NCBI RefSeq assembly: GCF_016132545.1
Contig: NZ_CP066167.1
Coordinates: forward strand, 2,197,001 to 2,261,000
Length of the DNA: 64,000 bases
DNA from: Spongiibacter nanhainus
Lineage (GTDB): Bacteria > Pseudomonadota > Gammaproteobacteria > Pseudomonadales > Spongiibacteraceae
Direction of reading: 5' to 3'
Positions 57,816 to 64,000 of the stretch are shown here, in pieces. Position numbers and translations under genes: made by a program. A model generated the notes under the pieces. That model was not told the origin of the DNA. It was given only the letters and a program-made list of their open reading frames with translations, and ran no database searches. How positions within the stretch are numbered: the first letter of the stretch is position 1; every line of letters starts with the position of its first letter.

Positions 57816-58589
57816 CTACCCTTTATTGCTGGCGGGACCGCGCGGATCACTGCTTAAGACCAAGTCTTTTACCCAGCGGGTATTGCGCTCCCGATCGAGA
57901 ATTTCTGCCCGGGTATACAGCAATACGGCCCAGCCCAAAAACAGATACATCCCGGTCAAAGTCGCCATCAGCGGCCGCAACATGCTGGAATGAATCGTCG
58001 ACTCGCCGACAAATTTGATACTGGCGGGTTGGTGAAGGCTGTACCACCACTCCACCGAGTAATAGATGATGGGAATGTTGACTGCACCGACAATGGCCAG
58101 TACCGCGCAGGCTTTGGCCGCTGCGTCGCGATTGTCAAAAGCTTGGTGCAGAGCAATAACGCCCAGATAAAGGAAAAACAGAATCAATACAGAGGTTATG
58201 CGGGCATCCCAGACCCACCAGGTACCCCAGGTGGGCTTGCCCCACACTGCGCCAGTCAGCAGCGCAAGGAAAGTCAGCATGGCGCCCACCGGCGCGATGG
58301 ACTTCATCACCATCGCCGCCAGCTTCATTCGCCAAATCAAGTGAATCGCGCCGGCAACGGCCATAATCATATAGGCGCCCATGGCCACCACAGCGGCTGG
58401 CACGTGGATATAAATGATCCGAAAGCTATTGCCCTGCTTGTAGTCCGGCGGCACAAAGGCAAGCCCCCAAACGCAGCCGCCCACCAACAGCAGCAATGCC
58501 GGCACCGCCAGCCACGGCAACAGGCGACCGCTAAACTGGTAGAACCAGCGCGGCGACCCCATTTTGTGAAACCACACCCAACTTGGCAA
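57816..58589 (-). CDS. ccmC: Haem transporter membrane protein CcmC
   Basis: Predicted 257-residue protein with six membrane helices and the WWD motif in KPTWGTWWVWDARIT; it loads haem onto CcmE. There is no early ATG matching the family N-terminus. I favour TTG at 58589 (giving Met-Pro-Ser-Trp-Val-Trp-Phe-His), with GGAGAG six bases upstream, aligning with E. coli CcmC's first residues; GTG 58577 and ATG 58562 are alternatives. The frame extends to 58664, but that overlaps ccmB. Confidence 0.93.
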   Translation of the reverse strand: MPSWVWFHKMGSPRWFYQFSGRLLPWLAVPALLLLVGGCVWGLAFVPPDYKQGNSFRIIYIHVPAAVVAMGAYMIMAVAGAIHLIWRMKLAAMVMKSIAPVGAMLTFLALLTGAVWGKPTWGTWWVWDARITSVLILFFLYLGVIALHQAFDNRDAAAKACAVLAIVGAVNIPIIYYSVEWWYSLHQPASIKFVGESTIHSSMLRPLMATLTGMYLFLGWAVLLYTRAEILDRERNTRWVKDLVLSSDPRGPASNKG

Positions 58590-58614
58590 ACCCGTCTCTC
58601 CGTTATTCTTTGTA

Positions 58615-59304
58615 CTACTGATCGCAGCTGATACGCAGACCACCGGCGATAGCCAGCGGCGCAAACGCCACCGCCAACAGTAAAAACACTCCCAGCATCG
58701 CCAGTTGCGGCAATACCGCCACCCCTTCTACCGCTGATTGCACGGCGCTGCTGCCAAAAATAAGCACCGGGATATACAAGGGCAGCACGATCAGCGACAT
58801 GAGTAAGCCACCTCGCCGCAGCCCTACGGTAAGCGCCGCCGCAATGGCACCAATAAAACTCAGCACCGCGCTGCCCAGCATCAGGCTCACCATCAGCGCC
58901 GGCATCCCAGTCGGGGGCAGTTGCAACAGTACGGCCAGCAGCGGCGACAAGATACTGAGCGGCACACCACTTAACAACCAGTGAGCCAGTGTTTTCGCCA
59001 ACACATGGCCGTACAGCGGCAGCGGGCTGAGCAGCATATGCTCCAATGTGCCATCTTCAAAATCGCTGCGAAACAAACCCTCAGTCGCCATCATCGCTGC
59101 CAGCAGGGCCACCACCCAGAGTATGCCCGGTGCCAAATTGGCCAGCTGGCGAGGATCGGGACCCAGACCCAGTGGAAACAACGAGCACACCATGACAAAA
59201 AACAGCAGTGGGTTGGCCCATTCACTGCCCCGCCGGGACGCGACCAGTACTTCGCGGCGCAGCGTAGCAGCCATTGCTACCGGCAAAGAGGACAAGGGCG
59301 ACAT
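58615..59304 (-). CDS. ccmB: Haem exporter permease CcmB
   Basis: A 229-residue protein with six predicted helices and the conserved segment FRSDFEDGTLEHMLLSPLPL. With CcmA and CcmC it forms the ABC complex that releases holo-CcmE. Its start shares one base with the ccmA stop region. Confidence 0.95.
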   Translation of the reverse strand: MSPLSSLPVAMAATLRREVLVASRRGSEWANPLLFFVMVCSLFPLGLGPDPRQLANLAPGILWVVALLAAMMATEGLFRSDFEDGTLEHMLLSPLPLYGHVLAKTLAHWLLSGVPLSILSPLLAVLLQLPPTGMPALMVSLMLGSAVLSFIGAIAAALTVGLRRGGLLMSLIVLPLYIPVLIFGSSAVQSAVEGVAVLPQLAMLGVFLLLAVAFAPLAIAGGLRISCDQ

Positions 59305-59948
59305 TACTGCGCCTCCAACGACAAAACCCGAGGCGGACGGGACAGCGACAAGCTGTGATGGGTCGTCAACAGCACCATTCCTCCGGACTCGGCGTGCTGA
59401 TCTATCCAGCTTTCTATTTCAGCGACGCCAGCCAGATCAATGGCGGTGAATGGTTCGTCCAACACCCATAGCGAGGCCGGCGAGCAGAACAACCTGGCGA
59501 GACTAACCCGGCGCTGCTGGCCGGCCGACAAGGCATAACAGGGCTGGTGCTCGTAGCCCGCCAAGCCGACCTTTTCCAGCGCTGCAAAAATCGCATTGTC
59601 GTCAACAGGTGAACACAGAGCGCCGGTCCAGCGCAGGTTTTCCAGAGGCGTTAGCGCCGCTTTCACTCCGGCGTTATGGCCGAGGTAGAGGGTGTCGGCC
59701 AGAAATTCGACCCGCCCCTTCGGCATCGCCGTGCCGCGCCATGATATGTTGCCTTGATACTGGCTTGAGAGCCCCATCAAAATCCGCAGCAGTGTGGTCT
59801 TGCCGCTGCCATTTGGGCCGGCCAGTTGCACCACATCACCCGCCCCCATGGTCAGGGATAGTTCGGTAAACAGGGGCACGTCGTCCCGCTCGCTAGAGAG
59901 CCGATCCAGTACCAGTACAGCGTCAGCGGCCAAACCACCCCCCGTCAA
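59304..59948 (-). CDS. ccmA: Haem exporter ATPase CcmA
   Basis: A 214-residue ABC ATPase: Walker A AGPNGSGKTTLLRIL, signature LSAGQQRRVSLARLF, Walker B LWVLDEPFTAID. ATP hydrolysis drives release of haem-loaded CcmE from CcmC. It is the first ccm gene, 96 bases downstream of the Hpt-like gene on the same strand, so ccm could be read from the flagellar side as well as its own promoter. Confidence 0.95.
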   Translation of the reverse strand: MTGGGLAADAVLVLDRLSSERDDVPLFTELSLTMGAGDVVQLAGPNGSGKTTLLRILMGLSSQYQGNISWRGTAMPKGRVEFLADTLYLGHNAGVKAALTPLENLRWTGALCSPVDDNAIFAALEKVGLAGYEHQPCYALSAGQQRRVSLARLFCSPASLWVLDEPFTAIDLAGVAEIESWIDQHAESGGMVLLTTHHSLSLSRPPRVLSLEAQ

Positions 59949-60044
59949 TCCCTACCGACCACGCTGTTGCTGCAGCGGGCCAAAAAAACGCGCACAAGTA
60001 TATACGATTGCCGAGCAACACGCTGGTCATTTGTCAGCAGAGAC

Positions 60045-60872
60045 TCAGTGGCGATCCAGCCACTCAGCCAGGTCTTCCAGTGCCGCCCTTAAGGCATCGC
60101 TATCTCGGTCTCGGTGTGCCTGAATCGCCGCACGGGAGAGTTGCCGCCAACGGGGTGGTGGCGAGCTGGAAACGGTCGACCGGGACAGCGCGGGCAAGGG
60201 TTTGATGGTTCCCGAACTGGCGGCTTTCAGAGGCCGCCAATCCTCACCAGCGTCAGCTGCCGCCGCGCCAAGTGACAGGGGCTGTGCAACCGGCTCAGAC
60301 TGGCTGACAACGAGTGTGGGGTCGGAAGAACGCAGAGGCTGGCTGGTCGAATGGCTAGATGCAGGGCCTTGCGGCGAAGTTTGCAGTGCGGTCGATTCAG
60401 GCGGTGCTGCTGGCGATTCAAAAAATTGCTCCAGCGGGTCACCAACGCTGCCTTCAACGCTGGTTTCCGGCACCCGACTGCGGCCTTCTTCGATGCTTTC
60501 CAACAGCTGCTGCTGCAATGACTGGGTATCGCTTTTGATCGTGTTGCCTACCGCAAGGGCCTGCACCATATTTTCCAGCTCTCTGGCAGCGGCATCCAGC
60601 AGCGAGAACACCCTCGGCGTCATCGGCAAACGGCGTCGCCTGAGGCGCTCTATCACCCGTTCGCAACAGCCCGCCAACTCCGATAAGGGCGACAACTTCA
60701 TGACCGCTGCCCCGCTTTGGATGGTATCAAAACTGCGGTGGAGGTCGTTTAACAAACGTTGGCCGTCTACCCCGTAGCGGAGCTCTGCCAGTTGCTCGTG
60801 CAGCAGCTCTAACAGCTCTTCGGCCTCGGCCAGAAATATGGTTAACAGCCCATCGTGCTCTGCTCCGTTCAC
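60045..60872 (-). CDS. Hpt-like protein lacking the phosphorylated histidine
   Basis: A 275-residue soluble protein. Residues 7-110 resemble the P1 (Hpt) domain of CheA: an acidic first helix (FLAEAEELLELLHEQLAEL) and the second-helix motif LNDLHRSFDTIQSGAAV. In CheA that motif is usually L-N-x-x-F-R-x-x-H-T/S-I-K-G-x-A; here the His position is Asp49 and the Lys is Gln52. The remainder is a Ser/Pro/Ala-rich linker and a short helical tail (about 235-275). No kinase, CheW-like or dimerisation domain is present. It overlaps the receiver-like gene by four bases. Probably a scaffold or binding domain, not a phosphotransferase. Confidence 0.75.
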   Translation of the reverse strand: MNGAEHDGLLTIFLAEAEELLELLHEQLAELRYGVDGQRLLNDLHRSFDTIQSGAAVMKLSPLSELAGCCERVIERLRRRRLPMTPRVFSLLDAAARELENMVQALAVGNTIKSDTQSLQQQLLESIEEGRSRVPETSVEGSVGDPLEQFFESPAAPPESTALQTSPQGPASSHSTSQPLRSSDPTLVVSQSEPVAQPLSLGAAAADAGEDWRPLKAASSGTIKPLPALSRSTVSSSPPPRWRQLSRAAIQAHRDRDSDALRAALEDLAEWLDRH

Positions 60873-61348
60873 GACGTCCCCTCCGTCTGCGGCGGCAGCC
60901 CCAGCGCTTCGCTGAGCTTTTGCTCCAGCACTGAGGGCTTATAGGGCCACACCAGCACACTGTTAACGCCAAGCTCGGCGGCCTGTCGTACCAGTACCGC
61001 ACTGGCGCTGGACACCATCAACAACACCGGAACGGTGCTAAGCCGGCTGTCATTGCGCAGCGCCCGGGTCAATGACAAGCCGCTGAGCCCCGGGCTGTCT
61101 TGCGCCGCCAGGATGACGTCCAGGTGTCGATTTTGCAGCATGGTCAGTGCAGCGAGGCCGTCTTCCGCCTCAATAACCCGGTGCAGCCCCAACGCCATCA
61201 GTACCTCCCGGGTATTGCGACGGGCGGCGGCGTCCCCTTCTACCAGCAGTAAGCGCGCGTCGGCCAGGCAACTGGCCCGCCGGCGGCGCTCCTCGCCGGG
61301 CAAGGCATCGTCAAAGGGGTCGGGAGATTGCAAGCCTCGGCGCGACAT
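60869..61348 (-). CDS. Receiver-like protein with a degenerate phosphorylation site
   Basis: Predicted 159-residue protein: about 30 basic N-terminal residues, then a CheY-like receiver fold (ARLLLVEGDAAARRNTREVL to SVLVWPYKPSVLEQKLSEAL). By manual alignment with CheY, the acidic pair is Glu37-Gly38, the phosphoacceptor Asp is Ala82 (ILAAQDSPGLSG) and the invariant Lys is Trp134. Ser survives at the Thr/Ser position (MVSSAS). It is thus a pseudo-receiver, unlikely to be phosphorylated normally. ATG 61348 has AAGGA seven bases upstream. It sits 25 bases downstream of the FleN-type ATPase gene. Confidence 0.78.
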   Translation of the reverse strand: MSRRGLQSPDPFDDALPGEERRRRASCLADARLLLVEGDAAARRNTREVLMALGLHRVIEAEDGLAALTMLQNRHLDVILAAQDSPGLSGLSLTRALRNDSRLSTVPVLLMVSSASAVLVRQAAELGVNSVLVWPYKPSVLEQKLSEALGLPPQTEGTS

Positions 61349-61373
61349 CACGGAATCCTTATCCCTCTATTGG

Positions 61374-62180
61374 TCATCCGGCGAGCAGCTGGTCGACAAA
61401 AAATTCCAGCTGCCCCCTGGAGCGGGTCGCCACCGGCCACGTTGCCAGCGTTTCTGCGAGCTTGCGAATCGCCAGAGCAGAGGCGCTTCCCGGAGACTGC
61501 AACAGCACTGGCTGCTGTTGCCGGACCGCCTCTCGCAGTGCGTCATCCATTGGAACCGTACCTGCATAGAGCAGACTGACGGGCAAAAACTGCTGGCACA
61601 CCGCATCCAGTTTGTCGACCAAATCCCGCCCTTCCTGCTCACTGGCAACCATGTTGGCCACCACTCGAAACCGCTGTCGGCCAAAATCCCGCCACAATAC
61701 TTTTATCAGCGCATAGGCGTCGGCAAAGGACGAGGGATCATTGCACAGTACCACTAACACCTCGCGACTGGCGTTGGCGAAATTGACCACTTGGTCACCA
61801 ATCCCCGCCGCTGTGTCCACCAGAAGTATATCCAGCTGGTCGGCAATGGCATCAAAGGCGCTCACCAGTGAACTGTGCTCCAGCTCGCTGAGCTTGGTTA
61901 ACCGGCGAGTACCAGAGGCGCCAGGTATGACCCTTACCCCTGCGGGACCTAAACGCACAATATCCCGAAGCTCGGCGCGACCCTCCAGCACATCCTCGAT
62001 TGTGGCACCCGGCGGCAGATCCAACATCACATCGACATTGGCAAGACCGAAATCGGCATCCAGTATCGCCACTCGCTGGCCAGTCTCCGCCAGGGCGATG
62101 GCGGTATTCACGGCCAGGGTGGTTTTGCCTACCCCGCCTTTGCCGCCGGTCACCGCCACAACCTGCACCGTCCGACTCAC
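61374..62180 (-). CDS. fleN: FleN/FlhG-type MinD-like ATPase
   Basis: A 268-residue ParA/MinD-family ATPase with deviant Walker A GGKGGVGKT (residues 12-20), DADFGLANVDVMLDL, switch DTAAGIGDQVV and a C-terminal segment RGQLEFFVDQLLAG very like Pseudomonas FleN. FleN/FlhG sets flagellar number by opposing FlhF and the FleQ activator. Neither flhF nor fliA flanks it as in Pseudomonas. Its start overlaps the upstream membrane-protein gene by four bases. Confidence 0.85.
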   Translation of the reverse strand: MSRTVQVVAVTGGKGGVGKTTLAVNTAIALAETGQRVAILDADFGLANVDVMLDLPPGATIEDVLEGRAELRDIVRLGPAGVRVIPGASGTRRLTKLSELEHSSLVSAFDAIADQLDILLVDTAAGIGDQVVNFANASREVLVVLCNDPSSFADAYALIKVLWRDFGRQRFRVVANMVASEQEGRDLVDKLDAVCQQFLPVSLLYAGTVPMDDALREAVRQQQPVLLQSPGSASALAIRKLAETLATWPVATRSRGQLEFFVDQLLAG

Positions 62181-62731
62181 GACGCCCCCTTACCGCTTGG
62201 CAACAGCGGCGTCACTTGGAAACGCCCCCAGCTCCAGGGCTGCTCGGCAATCAGCACAGCATCAGCCATGGCCATCACCCGCTTTACCAATCGCTCATCC
62301 ACGGGGGAGGACTCGATAAGAATGATAAATTCGCCGCTATCCCGCTGCGCCAAAAATGGCTTTAGCGCCGGGTTGTCCTGCATCAAGCCCAGCATGCCGC
62401 CCCACCAGGCGCCTGCAAACCACATCGTCAGTGGCAGCGCGTATAGTGTTGTGGCGCGCAGAGCGTCTGATTCCACCGGCCAACCTCCAAGAATGAACAA
62501 AGCGCTGATCACTCCCACCAGCAATCCCAGTAGTGAGCCCCGCAGCGCCCCGTCGCGCAGATCGCTGCGCTGCACAGGCCCAGCTGCGGTTAACCCCAGC
62601 GCTTCGACCCGCCCGTCCTGCTTGCTAAGCACACGGCTACGCCACCCTTGCAGGTGGGGTTGAATCAGCGTCTCGGCGACAGCCGCTAGTGCGTTGTCAT
62701 CACAACTAAAAATGAGGCGTTTAAATGGCAC
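62177..62731 (-). CDS. Membrane protein between fliN and fleN, unknown function
   Basis: A 184-residue protein with a soluble N-terminal part (FKRLIFSCDDNALAAVAETL), two hydrophobic segments (GSLLGLLVGVISALFILGGW and LYALPLTMWFAGAWWGGMLGLM) and a soluble C-terminal part (GEFIILIESSPVDERLVKRVM). The helical hairpin between two small alpha/beta parts recalls DUF1269-like stress proteins, but I cannot place it firmly. It is not FliO, which normally follows fliN and has a single helix. Coupling to fleN suggests a related job. Confidence 0.7.
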   Translation of the reverse strand: MPFKRLIFSCDDNALAAVAETLIQPHLQGWRSRVLSKQDGRVEALGLTAAGPVQRSDLRDGALRGSLLGLLVGVISALFILGGWPVESDALRATTLYALPLTMWFAGAWWGGMLGLMQDNPALKPFLAQRDSGEFIILIESSPVDERLVKRVMAMADAVLIAEQPWSWGRFQVTPLLPSGKGAS

Positions 62732-62761
62732 GTCAGTATTGAGTCCCGTTCCCAGTTAATG

Positions 62762-63094
62762 TCAGCGCAGCGACTGCAGTCGCTCAGCGGCGCTGACGAC
62801 TTCAGTCAAACGTACCCCCAGGCGGTCATCCACTACCACCACTTCGCCCCGGGCAATCAGTGTGCCGTTCACTTTAACGTCCAAGGGGTCGCCGGCCTGC
62901 TTCGCAAGCTCCACCACCGCCCCCTGCTGCAGCTCCAGCAGCTCTCGGATCGGCAGTTCGGTCCCCCCCACTTCCAGTGTCAGATTGACGGGGATATCCA
63001 GCACCCGGTCCAACTCCGGCGTCGAAGTAGAGCGTTCACGCAGTCGCTGATTGGCAATACCGTCGCCAGAGCGCGCTTGTTCGTTATCCTGCAT
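62762..63094 (-). CDS. fliN: Flagellar motor switch protein FliN
   Basis: Predicted 110-residue protein with a short polar N-terminus and a complete SpoA domain (VLDIPVNLTLEVGGTELPIR, then PLDVKVNGTLIARGEVVVVD and LGVRLTEVVS), nearly the consensus flagellar FliN. FliN forms the C-ring base with FliM and contributes to export and switching. I start at ATG 63094 (MQDNEQARSG), overlapping the fliM end by 11 bases; the frame runs further into fliM. fliO/P/Q/R do not follow. Confidence 0.92.
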   Translation of the reverse strand: MQDNEQARSGDGIANQRLRERSTSTPELDRVLDIPVNLTLEVGGTELPIRELLELQQGAVVELAKQAGDPLDVKVNGTLIARGEVVVVDDRLGVRLTEVVSAAERLQSLR

Positions 63095-64000
63095 AGTGTT
63101 GTCCGCCTGTGCTGTTTTGACCTTCGCCCAATTCAATGAGGGAGTGAACTTCCAGGGCGAGCTGCCCATCTTTAACGCCCAATTGCCCCCGCGCCACGGG
63201 GATGCCAGCGGCAGTCAGCAAGGATCGATCGCGGCTACCCAAGCTGATGACATCGCCAACGGCCAGCTCGGTCACCGCCCGCAGTGTTGTTTGACGCTCA
63301 GCCACTGTGCACCGGGTGGGTACTGCACTGTCCAGCACTCCCCGGCGCAGGGTTTCCGTCCATACCGGGTCGGCGTGGCGTTGCTGCGCGGCACCGCGCC
63401 GGGCCAGGCGTTCTCTAACCGGTTGCAGACTGGCCTCGGGAATCACCAGATGGCACTCGCTGTCACCGCTAACCACATCACTGCACAGGAAACGGCAGAC
63501 CACCGCGGTCTCCCCCCGATCTGCGACTCTCACCATTGCCGGGTTGGTATGTTGATCGACGAAGTGGAAATGGCTCTGCATCACCGGCCGCCACGCGGCG
63601 TTCAAGGATTCGTTGAGGCGGGGCAGCAATTGCGCCACCAGTCGCTCCTCGGCTCGGCTAAAGCGCCGGCCCGGTTGACTGTCGTAGCGTCCGCCGCCAC
63701 CAAAAAATCGTTCCAGCAAGCGAAACACCATGCGGGCATCCATGGCGACAATTGCACTGCCAGGCAATGGTGACAAGTCCATAACATTGAGACTAGTGGG
63801 AACATACAGGGAGTGTAGATATTCGCCAAAGGGAAGCGTTTGAATTTCCAGCAAACTCACTTCCACATGGGGCCCGACCAGGTTGTGCAACTGCTCGGTA
63901 AAGCCTTCGGCAAAGCGCCGACAGATATGCGCCAAGCCGGGCAAACCCTGCCTAGATGGACGCCGGCGCCGACTCAGGTCGTAGCGTTGGGGCGCGGCGA
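63084..64000 (-). CDS. fliM: Flagellar motor switch protein FliM (5' end beyond window)
   Basis: The frame stays open to the right edge, reading Gln-Arg-Tyr-Asp-Leu-Ser and onward into PGLAHICRRFAEGFTEQL, which aligns with FliM's YDLTSQ...LEMINERFAR region, so the start lies outside. A middle CheC-like domain (GSAIVAMDARMVFRLLERFFGGGGRY) and C-terminal SpoA domain (AVTELAVGDVISLGSRDRSLLTAAGIPVARGQ, in parts) are visible. FliM forms the rotor switch. Whether the N-terminal CheY-binding peptide is kept cannot be seen; that matters because the neighbouring receiver protein is degenerate. Confidence 0.9.
   Translation of the reverse strand, partial: AAPQRYDLSRRRRPSRQGLPGLAHICRRFAEGFTEQLHNLVGPHVEVSLLEIQTLPFGEYLHSLYVPTSLNVMDLSPLPGSAIVAMDARMVFRLLERFFGGGGRYDSQPGRRFSRAEERLVAQLLPRLNESLNAAWRPVMQSHFHFVDQHTNPAMVRVADRGETAVVCRFLCSDVVSGDSECHLVIPEASLQPVRERLARRGAAQQRHADPVWTETLRRGVLDSAVPTRCTVAERQTTLRAVTELAVGDVISLGSRDRSLLTAAGIPVARGQLGVKDGQLALEVHSLIELGEGQNSTGGQHYAG

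Overview
The window reads as chromosomal DNA from a free-living, aerobic gammaproteobacterium, probably a marine member of the Pseudomonadales/Cellvibrionales group. This is inferred from gene order and protein sequence alone. The block metZ-purF-cvpA-SPOR-folC-accD-trpFBA-truA-fimV-usg-asd-leuBDC with a divergent LysR gene matches, almost gene for gene, the arrangement known from Pseudomonas aeruginosa (there trpBA lie elsewhere). Flagellar genes adjoining a ccm cytochrome c maturation operon are also Pseudomonas-like. Coding density is high. I saw no rRNA, tRNA, CRISPR array, insertion sequence or prophage.

Layout, left to right. (1) 1-8862: end of an Slt70 transglycosylase, a MOSC protein with a small glutaredoxin, ammonium transporter amtB, a TrmH-family RNA methyltransferase, a MoxR-type AAA+ ATPase with a CoxE-like VWA protein, and cysK. 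(2) 8875-13958: an RND efflux pair with a divergent TetR-family repressor and two palindromic operators over the shared promoters. (3) 13972-19380: a minus-strand run of MoxR ATPase, DUF58, transglutaminase TgpA, a short MscS channel, a small secreted protein and a CBS protein. (4) 19370-38449: the biosynthetic superblock for methionine, purine, folate, fatty acid, tryptophan and leucine synthesis, with TruA, the polar scaffold FimV, Asd and its non-catalytic paralogue, followed by the LysR regulator. (5) 39451-45698: XdhC and a MocA-like nucleotidyltransferase, a large TonB-dependent receptor with an elaborate upstream region, a flavodoxin-like protein, a glyoxalase-type VOC enzyme and an SLT lipoprotein. 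(6) 45698-52533: ligA, zipA, smc. (7) 52683-59948: a complete ccmABCDEFGHI operon. (8) 60045-64000: a flagellar/chemotaxis-derived group on the minus strand: fliM (cut by the window end), fliN, a membrane protein, a FleN/FlhG-type ATPase, a receiver-like protein and an Hpt-like protein.

The most unusual observation is in region 8. By manual alignment the Hpt-like protein has Asp where the phosphorylated His should be, and the neighbouring receiver domain has Ala and Trp where the phosphoacceptor Asp and conserved Lys should be. They sit beside FleN, where Pseudomonas carries cheY/cheZ/cheA/cheB. This may be a chemotaxis block reshaped into a phosphorylation-independent module, possibly acting on flagellar number, position or switching. 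Other points of interest are the two-palindrome TetR control region, an NtrC-box-like element at amtB without glnK, a 16-bp tandem repeat grown from the 3' end of purF, and a cluster of repeats upstream of the TonB receptor.
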